DNA from: Microbotryum silenes-acaulis
Lineage: Eukaryota; Basidiomycota; Microbotryomycetes; Microbotryales; Microbotryaceae
Direction: 5' to 3'
Length of the DNA: 64,000 nt
Assembly: GCA_003665825.1 (NCBI GenBank)
Contig: QPFY01000014.1
Coordinates: forward strand, 558,001 to 622,000
A program made the position numbers and the translations under genes. Shown piece after piece: positions 10,230 through 19,779 of this stretch. The notes under the pieces are model-generated. The model searched no databases. It saw only the letters and a list, made by a program, of their open reading frames with translations, and was not told the DNA's origin. Positions within the stretch are counted from its first letter, which is position 1. Every line of letters begins with the position of its first letter.

Positions 10230-10740
10230 TCACACCCAATCGCTGCTCTGCTTGATGTCACCGTCAAAAGCCACCCCAATGTCGAAGACCTCGACCATGG
10301 TAAATCCCGTGCCCGTCATCAGAATACCGAGGCACGTTCGGTACACCAAGTCGTGGTAACACCACCAGAAAACGAACACGCGTAGGACAGTTGCAGCGAC
10401 CATAAATGCGACCAGCGCCGGTCCAGCTGTATGTAAGGCGCCGCTCCGCTTACGCCTCACGACGACCTCGAGCCAACCTCTACGGCCTCACGCTTGCCCT
10501 CGCGCGCGGCGCCGCCGCGTCTCTTGACCTTAGTCCTTTTAGTAGTCTTTCTTCGCCTGCGAATACACCGTTTGATCCTTTCTGTTTGGACTCGGAACCA
10601 GTGAGGCTCGAGAGCGATCTCGTGCCTTTCACTGTAAAATAATCGAGAGAGCTTTAGCGGATCACCCAGCGCTGAAGCATTGCGAGATGCCGATGCCAGC
10701 TAACGCACCCGCTTTGTATTCATCTTCGAGACCAAAATTC
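10230..10740 (-). pseudogene. Small membrane-protein gene, minus-strand duplicate with MITE in the intron
   Basis: Minus-strand copy of the 9804-10152 gene. Its exon 1 segment reads NFGLEDEYKA with a GCGG/GTGCGT donor, in phase with the hydrophobic exon 2 (AGLALVAFMVAATVLRVF... to SSDWV). A 200 bp element sits immediately at the original 3' splice site. The target-site duplication re-creates TACAG before exon 2, so an enlarged intron of about 270 nt could in principle still be spliced. The upstream coding sequence is not resolved. This may be the better-preserved of the two copies. Confidence 0.45.
10432..10631. mobile_element. MITE-like element, 200 bp, with CTGTA target duplication
   Basis: Imperfect terminal inverted repeats TGTAAGGCGC (10432-10441) and GTGCCTTTCA (10622-10631; reverse complement TGAAAGGCAC) match at 8 of 10 positions. 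The element is flanked by identical CTGTA at 10427-10431 and 10632-10636. The empty site is preserved in the left inverted-repeat arm (TTTTACAGCTGG), which proves insertion. There is no coding capacity. Confidence 0.85.
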
Positions 10741-11157
10741 TGCCTGGTTGAAGGAATGGGATTTTACGTTTGTGATTGATGTGATGCGGAGGCGGAGGCC
10801 GATGATTTGCCTCCTCTCGCGCTGGCACTGTCTGCGACGATCCGTCCTCATACAGTGATACCTCTTTGTCGCAAAGGTAGGCCGAGCCGATCTATGGACT
10901 TTTCCAACAGTAGTTGCAGCTAACTCACATCTAGAAGCTTTGTTCGCAGACTCCAAATTGTGATCCGACCCACCATCTCGATTCACCAGGAATTCTGAGA
11001 TTCTTTCTTTTCATTTGTCGAGATTTAATCGTTTGATCGTGGCTCTACTAAGTTTGATCTTTTTTGCATGCGCCATTCGACGCGTCGAGCGAGAGACAAC
11101 AGGGCATACGAAGTCGGGAAAAGCGGGGTGAGGGCTGGTGAGGGGCCGGAGAAAGAG

Positions 11158-11274
11158 TGTAAGGCGGCCATCTCGCTCCGTGTAAGGTGGCCGTCTCCTG
11201 ACGTCTCGCTAGGTCTCGCTCCGACCTCGACGTCAACCTTCCGATTTCGATTCCGTGCGCAAGATGGCCTTACG
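11158..11274. mobile_element. Second MITE-like element (TGTAAGGC family), about 117 bp
   Basis: Begins TGTAAGGCGGCCATC and ends GATGGCCTTACG, which is the near reverse complement. An internal near-direct repeat TGTAAGGTGGCCGTCTC starts at 11181. The interior (CCGACCTCGACGTCAACCTT) resembles the interior of the 10432-10631 element (CGACCTCGAGCCAACCTC). No clear target duplication was found. Confidence 0.55.
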
Positions 11275-11321
11275 CCCGGATAGCTCTCGTTTTATCTTTT
11301 AGGCTCTCGGATCATCCATCG

Positions 11322-11600
11322 TTAACTTGACTCAACCTTTCGCCGAGTTACCGATCCCTCTCGGTACACATCTTTTCTATCGACTATAGTTGTATCGTCC
11401 CCTGCAACTAAACTGAAGCGTTTCACCGTCTCTTCTCGTCGTTCGTCGAGTTCGCCCTGTGATCGACGGTCCGCAATTTCGAATTGCGTCTGGCCCTTAA
11501 AAAGAGCGATTCGAAGACGCCGAGCGAGCGGGCAGCCGACTGAAAGATGTGTCAGAGACTCGGGTGCGTTCGTGAGGCACATCACGCAAGGTGTAGACCG
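11322..11600 (-). mobile_element. Possible non-LTR retrotransposon remnant (zinc-knuckle end of RT ORF)
   Basis: The minus frame reads TPCVMCLTNAPESLTHLSVG then CPLARRLRIALFKGQ. The spacing C-x2-C-x10-H-x4-C followed by a basic-hydrophobic helix is the zf-RVT pattern found C-terminal to reverse transcriptase in LINE-type elements. The upstream minus-strand frame (11582-11989) contains a second CCHCGVGVNCC cluster but no recognisable RT motifs. Homology cannot be proved without a search. Confidence 0.35.
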
Positions 11601-12473
11601 ACTATTGACCTGGGCGTGGTTCGGGGACGCCGAACGCGAGCTGTTGACCTGGATGGAGGGATCCCAGGGAGAGGAGGTCGGCGCACCATTTCCCCGGACC
11701 CTGGATTCGCGTTAGCGCCCAGGCGAGTAGGCGTTCCCAGGCGTCCGGTACCAGTAGTACGCGCCGCGACGTGCCAAGGTCGAGATTCTAGTTGGGCTTT
11801 TGATTCCGAGCAGCAGTTGACTCCGACGCCGCAGTGGCAGCACGACCCTGGTGGCTGGTGCAGCCCCTTTCGGAAAATCATGGACGAACTACCGACAATG
11901 AACTGCGAAGATTCTACTACTCGGCTATGGGGTTCAGACATCTGCACGCTGCGCCATTGCGAGGAAAAATGAGCATTTGTCCGACCCAAGTCCGACTCCG
12001 TCCGGAGTCCAAAGTCTGGACTCCTTCAAACTCAAAGCCGTCCGAAAACATACTGTACGCGCTGAAAGCAAATGATATGCCAGGATGAGAGGGATCAACG
12101 AATTATTTGGTCCAGCAAAACTTCGAGTGGGGGTGTCTACTATATTTGCATTACCACGACAGCAACGCCTGGCGACGGTGCTTATTCGATTCTGCGAACT
12201 TACCGCTGGCGGGAGCGGTCGAGGTTGGTTGATGAACGAAAAGGAACGCGTCGCGCGCCTCGGAGCCCACTCGGGCGCGTCCCGATCAAGCTCGAATGCC
12301 GTATTGACACTAGAAAGGCTTCAGCCGTCACCGTATCTACTCCTGTGCTACCGTCAGGAATCAATTGTCCTCCCCCGTTTCTGGGGGTTTGCTCCCTTGC
12401 GGTATCCTTCAACCTCCACCCTCTCACTTGCCCAGCAACCCGACCACTCCGAGGTTTCGTGGAACGGACCGAG

Positions 12474-12505
<32 letters not shown>

Positions 12506-12528
12506 TAGCTTCTGTTTAGTCGACGGCG
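11601..12528. other. Gene-poor stretch upstream of the surface-protein gene
   Basis: Overlapping open frames on both strands without a recognised domain. A (GAC)n run at about 12472-12504 creates poly-Asp, poly-Thr and poly-Ser frames. Positions 12330-12450 are pyrimidine-rich, as expected for the promoter and leader of the gene at 12529. Confidence 0.4.
12472..12504. repeat. (GAC)n microsatellite
   Basis: About 11 tandem GAC/ACG units just upstream of the ATG at 12529. A similar ACG run lies inside the coding region at about 13166-13197. Confidence 0.9.
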
Positions 12529-14613
12529 ATGATGACGGCAGAGCGGCCGCCGGCGCGCTCGCCATCCCATTGTGACCAAACGGCGACGGAGCATCAAAGC
12601 CTGCAAGCTCGGCCGGGGCGGCGGCGGCCTCCGCGACGCAGCAGCAGCCGTGTTGATGCACTTCCACACTTCCAGACATGGCTCCTACTCATCGTGCTCA
12701 TCGCATCCGTCATGTCTCTGGCCCGGGCGTCGGAGGTGCACCATCGTTCGCCGGTTCAGCAGCAGCCCCGACACTTGCTGCACAAGCGTGAGGCCCAAGC
12801 TCGGACCACCCCGATCGCCGCGACGACCGACGCGGGACCGGTCCCGACGACGACCCCGAACATTGCACCTACCACAACACCGGCCACGACGCCCGCCGTC
12901 ACTACTACACCTACGACGCAACCTGCCGCCACCACAAACGGTCAGTTGTGGTGTCTTTCCTAGAGAGGCCTAGCCAGGCCAAAAGTCTCGGACGCGTTCG
13001 CCGAATCCGAGATTAGCGGTCGGGGGCCAGAATGTTCAAGAGAGAGAGTCACTGATACGGTCAAATATCCAACCGCCCGACTGCTTCTGCTACTTATTCA
13101 GATGATGTGACGACGACAACAAAGAAAAAGAAGACCCACTCGTCCGACACGACGACTGCGGCCGCCGTCGCGACGACGACGACGACGACGACGACGTCCT
13201 TCTCGGTGGCGGTCGCCCCCTCGAATACGACAGCGGCGGCGCCCCTGGTCGTTATCACGGTGACGTCAATCGTGACGAACCCCGACGGATCGACGTCGAT
13301 AGCGGCAGTCGTCAACCCCGCCGCGACGGCGGACTCGGCGACGAGTCGCACCACGTCCGGTGGGTCGTCGGCGTCGCGGACGTACGCGATCATAGGGGGT
13401 GTGCTCGGCAGCGTCGTCGGGTTGCTGCTCCTGTTGATCCTGCTGTATAAGCTCGCGCAGCACCGCGGCTGGGGCGGCGACGGGCGCCTCGGTCGCTTCA
13501 TCAACGAACCGTTTGGGGCCGGACCGAACGGCAAGGAGATCAAGTGGCCCGAACTACAGCCCGATGGCCAGACCGTGTCGACGGGCCTCGCGACGCTGAA
13601 CCCGATGGGAACGCGCAAGACCGGTGGGGCCGGGATCAGCATGGGCGAAAAGGACGACGAGGACGAGTTTTTGGACAACGAGGAAGAAGAGCTTAGCGGT
13701 AACGGCTCGTGGGACGAGATCAAGATGCCTGACGGGTCGGTCGTGCGGCGGCCGAGCACCAAGTGCGGCGGCGTCGGCGGTGCTGCAATCCAGCGGAGCG
13801 TGACGGGAAACATGAGCAGCCACTACACCGTTGGCGGCGCGAACGGACCAGGGAGTAGGACCAGTCACTGTCAGTCATCTTATGAATCGCTGCAACTGGT
13901 TACGTCGCGTACTGATGAAAGCCACAACCCCACCTTCACACACAGACGACTCGTACCGGTCGCCGTCGCCGGCCATGTCGTTCCACCGCCCGCAGTCACC
14001 GCAGATCCTCTACCCCGTCAATCTCCACCGCGCCCCTTCTAACCCTCACCTCCACGGACCATACGCGATGCACCCGCCCCCGCCCGCGGTGCTCCAATCT
14101 TACCCCTATCCGCACCCGCACCCGCACGCCGCGCAATCGGCCCTGCAGGGGTACCCGACCCTCGCCCTCGCTCCGGTGAACCACGGCCCACCGGCCCCTC
14201 CACAATCGCAGCCGCGTCCTCGTTCGCTCATGCATCGACCGTCGAGCATCAGTCTCTTTCCGCTCTCGACCTCGCCGGCACCCCCGAGCCCGCTCCCGAG
14301 CCCTTCGCCGACGAGCGGGGGTTCGCACTCGTCGCACCATTACCCTTCCTCGCCGCGCATGGAACAAGGGTCCGTCCATCCCGACCGGAGCAATTCCAAC
14401 TCGTCGAATTCATCGCATGGGTCCTCTTCGTCTTCGTCAACGGCGCTGCGCAAGCAACAGCAGCAACAGCAGCAACAGCAGCAACAGCAGCAACAGCAGC
14501 GGTATCAGCAGCAGATGGAGCCAGCGTTTTTGGGCCAGGGGCAGGGTTTCTCGGCGGATTTGTACGCGCCGCGGGAAGGGGTCCAGAGGCAGTTGAGCGT
14601 TAGGAATGCCTGA
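12529..14613 (+). CDS. Mucin-like single-pass membrane protein (WSC/Mid2-like architecture)
   Basis: Exons 12529-12940, 13102-13869 and 13946-14613 keep frame and encode 615 residues. Order: a basic N-terminus, a hydrophobic signal or anchor (WLLLIVLIASVMSLARA, residues about 50-66), an extracellular Thr/Pro/Ala-rich region with dense TTTP repeats, and a second run of Thr from an ACG repeat. A transmembrane helix follows (AIIGGVLGSVVGLLLLLILL), then a long cytosolic tail with acidic (EKDDEDEFLDNEEEE) and Pro/His/Ser-rich parts and about 15 consecutive glutamines. This is the layout of fungal cell-wall stress sensors or SKG6-like proteins. No WSC cysteine domain is present, so the sensor role is inference. 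The signal lies unusually far from the first ATG, so a downstream or spliced start is possible. Confidence 0.75.
14455..14503 (+). repeat. CAG/CAA polyglutamine tract
   Basis: Mixed CAG and CAA codons encode about 15 Gln near the C-terminus of the 12529-14613 protein, followed by RYQQQ. This is a likely length-variable site. Confidence 0.9.
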
Positions 14614-14884
14614 GCGATCGAGGTCTGATGTGTACGGATTCGCCGTTTAACGTCATTCCTATCGCACGATTGATTCCTTTCCTCACCGCCCCCGGCCCCT
14701 GCTCGGTTTTTGTTCGGTTGTTTAACAAATGAGATACCCTGTATTACTTTACTTTGCACGGTGTACTGCTTTGATCTATATATTTCTCTATGGAATCCCC
14801 GCATGGAATATCAACGAAACTTCACGATTACCCCTTCTCACAAGCTCCTCGCAAGAAGGCGATCGTTAAAAACTCAACCGACCG

Positions 14885-16900
14885 TCACGTTTGGGTCGTC
14901 GTCGTCGCCATTTCGATCCACTTTTTCTCCTCCCCGGCCGCATCGACGGCCGCATCCCAAAAAGCAATTTCCAACATCGTCGCTGTCTTGAAAGTTTCCG
15001 CCAATTCGACCAACCTCGTACTTGAAACCGGTGACCCGGCCAATGAGCTTTCCAACAACTTCGTTCCCGTCCTCACGGCTTCTTGGTACCAATCCCCCGA
15101 ATACGTTTCAATCCAACTCCAGTACCGATTCTTCTCCCCATCGCTGACTTTCCCTTCCCATGCTTTGAGGTTTTGACCTACTTGACCGTAACCTAGTAGA
15201 CAAGGGAAGGTGACGATGCGCGCGTCGAGGAGGTCGCCACGGGAGCAGGTGTCGAGGACGTAACGATTGTAGGCGAGGTTCGCGAGCGATTCGGGGATGG
15301 AGAGAAGGGTCGAGCGCGAGATGTTGTACTTTTCGCAGTATTGCACGTGCACTGAAGGGACAAAAAAACGGGGGAGGGGAGAAGAGGGGAGGGGGGCAAA
15401 AGTCAGCGATTAGGCATAGAGACGGCGTTCGTTCGCACAAAGATCAGAATTTACTCTCGGTCTCCCTCAGTACGGTCTCGACGATCTTGCTACTACCTCT
15501 CATATCCTCGACGTCCAAACCTTTGTACCCCACCAACGCGTTCGTTCTCGCATAATGGATCAAGAAGTGATAATCCTGCGTGATGAACTCTAAAAAGCTC
15601 GGCAGGGGGCAGGTCCCGTCGGCGAGGGAGCGAGGAAAGGGGTGGTTGACATAGCGGGACCAGGTCGAAGGGGAGTACGAGGTGAGGAAGTCGGCGAGTG
15701 GGGTCGGGGAGAGTGGGGTCGGTCTGTGGGAAGGGAGTGTACAGGAGGTGAGTTCAGGTCGCTTTGCTCGGTAGACGACGAGATGCCTTTGGCTCACAGC
15801 GGTAGTGATCTCGGGCCGAGGGCATGGAAGTGATGAACGGGACCAGAGCCACTCCCCAGCGGGTACGATGTCGCAATAGCCGTAGCGACATAATCCGCGG
15901 CGAGTTTGACCGCTTCGGGGACTGCGGAAGAAGATACCCGAGCAGAAAGGGTCAGGTCACGTGATTTCGGCATTTCCCGAGCCGCTTAAACCTTGCCAGA
16001 GAATCCCTTGGCGAGGTACGATGCAATCGCGCTCGAGAGCGTACATCCCGTCCCGTGGGTGTTTTTAGAGTCGTACCACCTCCGCTGCGCCAACACCTCC
16101 TTGCGCTCGACCGAGTCCCACAAGAGATCGACGACGAATTTCTCGGTGCCCGAGTTCCCGTTCGTCAAGGGCATATGCCCACCCTTGAGATAGACCCATC
16201 GTACGCCCAATTGACCCAGACGGATCGCACAGTTTCTCATATCGTCGACGGAGCGGATCGAGCCTGGTTCCGACGAGAAGAGCAGCTCGGCTTCGGGTAT
16301 GTTCGGCGTGATGATCGTCGCAAGCGGCACGAGGTGCTTTTTCAGCGATTCCAGGGCGTCGAATGGGAGCAGTTGGTGGCCCGAGGTTGCGACGCATACG
16401 GGGTCCAACACGAGCGGCACGGTAGGATGCTTCATTGTGGGGGTTGAAGTCGAGGCCGAGCTCGACGAAAATGTGGCACCGAGATATTCAGCAATGGCCT
16501 GGATCGTCTCGGAAGAGTACAGCATTCCTGAGGAAGACGCGAAGAAAATTCGTCAGTGTATTCGTTCACCACTTTTCTGGGAATGAAGCACGGTCCCCTC
16601 ACCGGTTTTGATCGCATCGACGCCAATGTCCTCGACGACGCTCTTCAACTGTTGCACGACGATCGCCGTCCTCACACCTTCGACGGCCTGCACGCCCAAG
16701 GTGTTTTGCGCGGTCAAGGCGGTGATGCTGCAGGTGCCATAACAACCTAGAGCGGCGATTGTCTTGAGGTCGGCTTGGATCCCTGCGCCTGCACCCGAGT
16801 CGGAGCCGGCGATGGTCAGCACTCGAGGTGGGCACGAAGCGTGACGTCGGGCCGGTGCCGGAGGAGGAGGAGGGGGTGGTGTTGCGGAGGGTGGGGGCAT
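14885..16900 (-). CDS. THI20: Bifunctional HMP/HMP-P kinase and thiaminase II (THI20 type)
   Basis: Thiamine pyrimidine pathway: phosphorylates HMP and HMP-P, and salvages pyrimidine through a TenA domain. Exons (transcript order) are 16900-16603, 16527-15997, 15921-15798, 15723-15455 and 15351-14885; all phases agree, giving 562 residues. The kinase domain shows the [20 protein letters not shown] start and the catalytic [18 protein letters not shown] motif. The TenA domain (from exon 4) has [31 protein letters not shown] and [13 protein letters not shown]. The longer frame to 17005 starts with GTG, so ATG 16900 is chosen. The second intron has a GC donor (GCAAGG), which alone restores [15 protein letters not shown]. 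It is divergent from PSF1. I saw no TPP riboswitch in the leader. Confidence 0.93.
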
Positions 16901-17004
16901 GTCGGTGGTGGTGGGGAAGGGTGAGGAGGGAGGCGAGGGCGGAGGGAAAGAAAGGGGGACGGGAGAGAGAAGCAAGGGGTGACATGAAAAATGAGCTGGG
17001 TGCA

Positions 17005-17658
17005 CGACCGAGCGAGTCCGAGACTAGTCGAGACTTGTATAGGCACCGAATGAGCGACGCTCAACCGATCACACACACCGAGTTCTCCGCGGCAAATGAC
17101 GATCCAACCCCGGCCGGGCCCGGCCGGCGGTTGGGCTGCAGAGTGCAACGGGTAATCATTGGGACGTAGATATTTTGAGTTTGTTCTTTGTTTTCCACAA
17201 AGCGGATGCTTTTCATTTTAGAGCTCATGGCAACTTGCCGAAAAATCGCACGTTTCAGGGCCGGCCCGGGTCGTTCTGGGTCGTTTCCGCACCGGCACCG
17301 ACCCGCACGCTCGCGCCTTCACTGCCCACGTCATCCATCGACCACCTTGAATCCACCGCTCACGGGCACAACAACCGCCAACGCTCCCTGCGTACTGTTC
17401 ACCATTCTTGTAGGCCCAGGAATTTATCCTTACTTGTACCCAGTCGCGACCCAGCGCCACCTCCACTCCAGCCTCGCCTAGCCATTTTCGTTCGACGTGG
17501 CTCGACGCGTCGCGTGAACCCGCACGGAACCCCCTCCCATTCCTCTGCACCAGAACAAAGTGAGTCGTATTTTGTCCACAACCCAATGGCACAATTATTA
17601 CCCCCGCCAACAGTTCATCCCGCTCTTCAGGAACTCCACTCCTTGAACAAGCGCACGG
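17005..17658. promoter_or_regulatory. THI20-PSF1 divergent intergenic region with an MluI-box
   Basis: The 758 bp between the THI20 ATG (16900) and the PSF1 ATG (17659) contains ACGCGT at 17515-17520 within GACGCGTCGCGTG, about 140 bp before PSF1. MCB sites drive G1/S expression of replication genes in fungi. One hexamer is weak evidence by itself. Confidence 0.4.
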
Positions 17659-18492
17659 ATGCTAGGCGATCACGCGAACCTGCTCGTTCTCGATTCGCAC
17701 CGATCGATCCAAACGCGTACCTTGCAACGCTACGCCGAACCGACCCTACGTGCGCTGATCCGAGAATGTCACCACCTCGCCGATCCGGTCGAACGTGCCG
17801 TTAGGATGTACGACCCTTCCCAAGCGTCACCGAACGCGATCCCCGAGATGCCGCAAGAAGTGTTCGCGGAGATGAGGTTACTTTCGCTCGCGTTGCAGAG
17901 GAATCGTAGAGCTTTGGAGGTGTATGCGTCGCAGAGGATCGAGATTCTCAAGACGAGGTATTGGGAGATGGGGGGTAATTTGGGTAAAGCGTTTGGAACG
18001 GGGACGGAGGTGAGAGGACATATGGTCGTGGTCGATGAGGCGTTCGCCAAGGGGTATGCGGATTTGTGCCTCAAGTTCAAGACGGGCCTTTATAATGATC
18101 CGGATGATGAGGACGACGATGAGCAGGAGGACGGGGATGAGCAAGACGAGGAAGGCAATTTGGAACTAGACGCAGAAGAAGACGGTTATGAAGGGAGAGA
18201 AGAGAGACGGGCACGCCGACAGCCACGACGACCACGTCAACGACCACGACGAGGGGGAGCGATCGCGGGCGACCCAACCAGTCTGATGGACGCGATCGAC
18301 CTCTTGGGAGGGGGGATCGACCAAGAACCGCCCAAGGATCTATTCCTCAGCGTCCGCGTGCTCAAGGACGTTGGCGATGTCGAGACCCTGTCCGGAGCGA
18401 GGTTGAGTCTGACCAAGGGTAGTCAGTACTTTTTACCGCGCGAGGACGTCGAACAGATGGTCGTATTGGGCGAGGTCGAGGTGATTGATTGA
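17659..18492 (+). CDS. PSF1: GINS complex subunit PSF1
   Basis: Core replisome factor: GINS joins Cdc45 and Mcm2-7 to form the CMG helicase. Single exon, 277 residues. The N-terminus MLGDHANLLVLDSHRS and the following all-helical A-domain (LRALIRECHHL, EMRLLSLALQRNRRALEVYA) are typical of PSF1. The C-terminal B-domain is recognisable as PPKDLFLSVRVLKDVGDVET then RLSLTKGSQYFLPREDVEQM. An acidic then arginine-rich linker (EDDDEQEDGDEQDEEG, RARRQPRRPRQRPRRG) between the domains is longer than in human PSF1 (196 residues) and explains the extra length. The start at 17659 matches the conserved N-terminus. SLD5, another GINS subunit, lies about 16 kb downstream. Confidence 0.93.
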   Translation: MLGDHANLLVLDSHRSIQTRTLQRYAEPTLRALIRECHHLADPVERAVRMYDPSQASPNAIPEMPQEVFAEMRLLSLALQRNRRALEVYASQRIEILKTRYWEMGGNLGKAFGTGTEVRGHMVVVDEAFAKGYADLCLKFKTGLYNDPDDEDDDEQEDGDEQDEEGNLELDAEEDGYEGREERRARRQPRRPRQRPRRGGAIAGDPTSLMDAIDLLGGGIDQEPPKDLFLSVRVLKDVGDVETLSGARLSLTKGSQYFLPREDVEQMVVLGEVEVID

Positions 18493-18600
18493 AGGTCTTT
18501 ATGCTTTGCAATGATGCTACGAGTACACGTGTTGTTTCAAATCACCGATGCGAAGCGGATGGGAAAGGGTACAGCTGCGAGTGTTATCTCTCATTCTCAG

Positions 18601-19428
18601 TCAGAAGGATGAATCGCCCCCTCCTTGGCGTTGGGCTTCCTGGTCGGCTTCTTGTTGATCGTCCAACATGCCGACGATGACGTTTATGACCCTCTCCATC
18701 TTGACCAAGGCTTTGGCGTCGTCGGTGCCGACACTGAAGCACGGGATGCCGAGCTGGGGGAGATTGCAGGATGGTCAGGTCAGGAGTGGGTTGGCATGAA
18801 GGAAGGAGGACGTGTTGGCCTTCCAAGAGGGTGACTGACCTCGACGAGTTTGGCCTGTTGTGAGAGTTGATACTTGCGCCAACGTTGAAGCAAGGCGCGA
18901 TCAAAGAGCTTCATCCTCGCGACCATGCCCGGTGCGCTGTCGGGTTCGAATTCGAATCTGCGGTCAGCTCTGTTCGTTCTGAATCGTACGATGAAGGAAT
19001 TCAAACACGGACTTTATGCCCTTCCTCTTGCCCTGTGCCTCCCATTCATTTCGTTCTAGAAACCACTTGCGTTCGACGGCGTGTTGCTCCTTTTGTAGGG
19101 TCTGGAGCTGAGCCAAGGTCGAAGGTTCGTGGACGGCGATCTGGCGAAGGAGAGGCAGGGATTCGGGGAAGGTGAGGCGTGAGAGGTCCTTTTCCTTTTT
19201 CGGCGGTGGTGGAATTCCTGCACTTGGAGCGGTTCGTGCGGAGGAGGTAGAGCTGTACGACGAGGAAGGAAGCGCAACGGACGGCGGGACAGCTTCGGTG
19301 AGAACGTGATCCTGCGTCGAGCGTAGTTGGGCCAAGAGGTCATCAAGATCGGCTTGGTTCTAGTAGGCGGAGAATGATGTCAGTTGAGCGCCATGGTTGT
19401 ATGGCACAGAGTGAACCGGTCTTACCAT
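18601..19428 (-). CDS. DUF2458 family protein
   Basis: Exons (transcript order) 19428-19426, 19359-19013, 18957-18840 and 18753-18601 give 206 residues in phase. The first coding exon is only the ATG, followed by GTAAGA. The mature start is MNQADLDDLLAQLRSTQD. Conserved helical features of this fungal family are LPLLRQIAVHEPSTLAQLQT, ERKWFLERNEWEAQGKRK, KLFDRALLQRWRKYQLSQQ and the late LVELGIPCFSV motif. Function is unknown; a coiled-coil nuclear or structural role is only a guess. The exon 2/3 junction uses a GTCCGT donor, the only candidate that keeps phase. Family match rests on motif recall, not a search. Confidence 0.75.
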
Positions 19429-19779
19429 GTTCGGCAACGGCGGTCACTGCAACACTCGATGCTCAGTGCCAGACGGGTTGCTGGGCAGATTCGAGTTATG
19501 CGATCATCAAAGACGGTTTTGGTCTGGCAGAAGAAGATGGCGAGTGTACCACTTGAAAGTGAGCTGCGACAGCGAGACGCGCGGTTGTCAATGAACGTTG
19601 TCATGTGACAGCGACACACTGGATGTCTGCTCGAGCGACTTTGAAATTTGAAACTTCAGCGCGTGGTTCTAATATCTAGTTTGTTCTAATGGCTTGCTTA
19701 GTCCTGCTTATTAGTCCTGCTTAGTGTTGCTCGGCGCCATCTCGTTGCTCTTTCTCCCCTCCCATCGTCAACACACACC

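Larger units (their letters stand above)
10224..10800 (-). repeat. Inverted repeat, right arm (interrupted by a MITE)
   Basis: Reverse-complement copy of the left arm. The exon 2 segment is at 10224-10430. The intron and exon 1 segment resumes at 10637 after a 200 bp insertion. The intron sequences ATCTCGCAATGCTTC and CTGGGTGATCCGC are shared with the left arm, as is the CTCTCTCGATTATTTTACAG tract before the acceptor. Confidence 0.88.

Noticed and set aside
16900..17005. Longer THI20 N-terminus starting at 17005
   Set aside because: The codon at 17005 is GTG. The first in-frame ATG is at 16900.
16901..17170. TPP riboswitch in the THI20 leader
   Set aside because: I searched for the CTGAGA / ACCTGA aptamer core on the minus strand and did not find a compatible pair.
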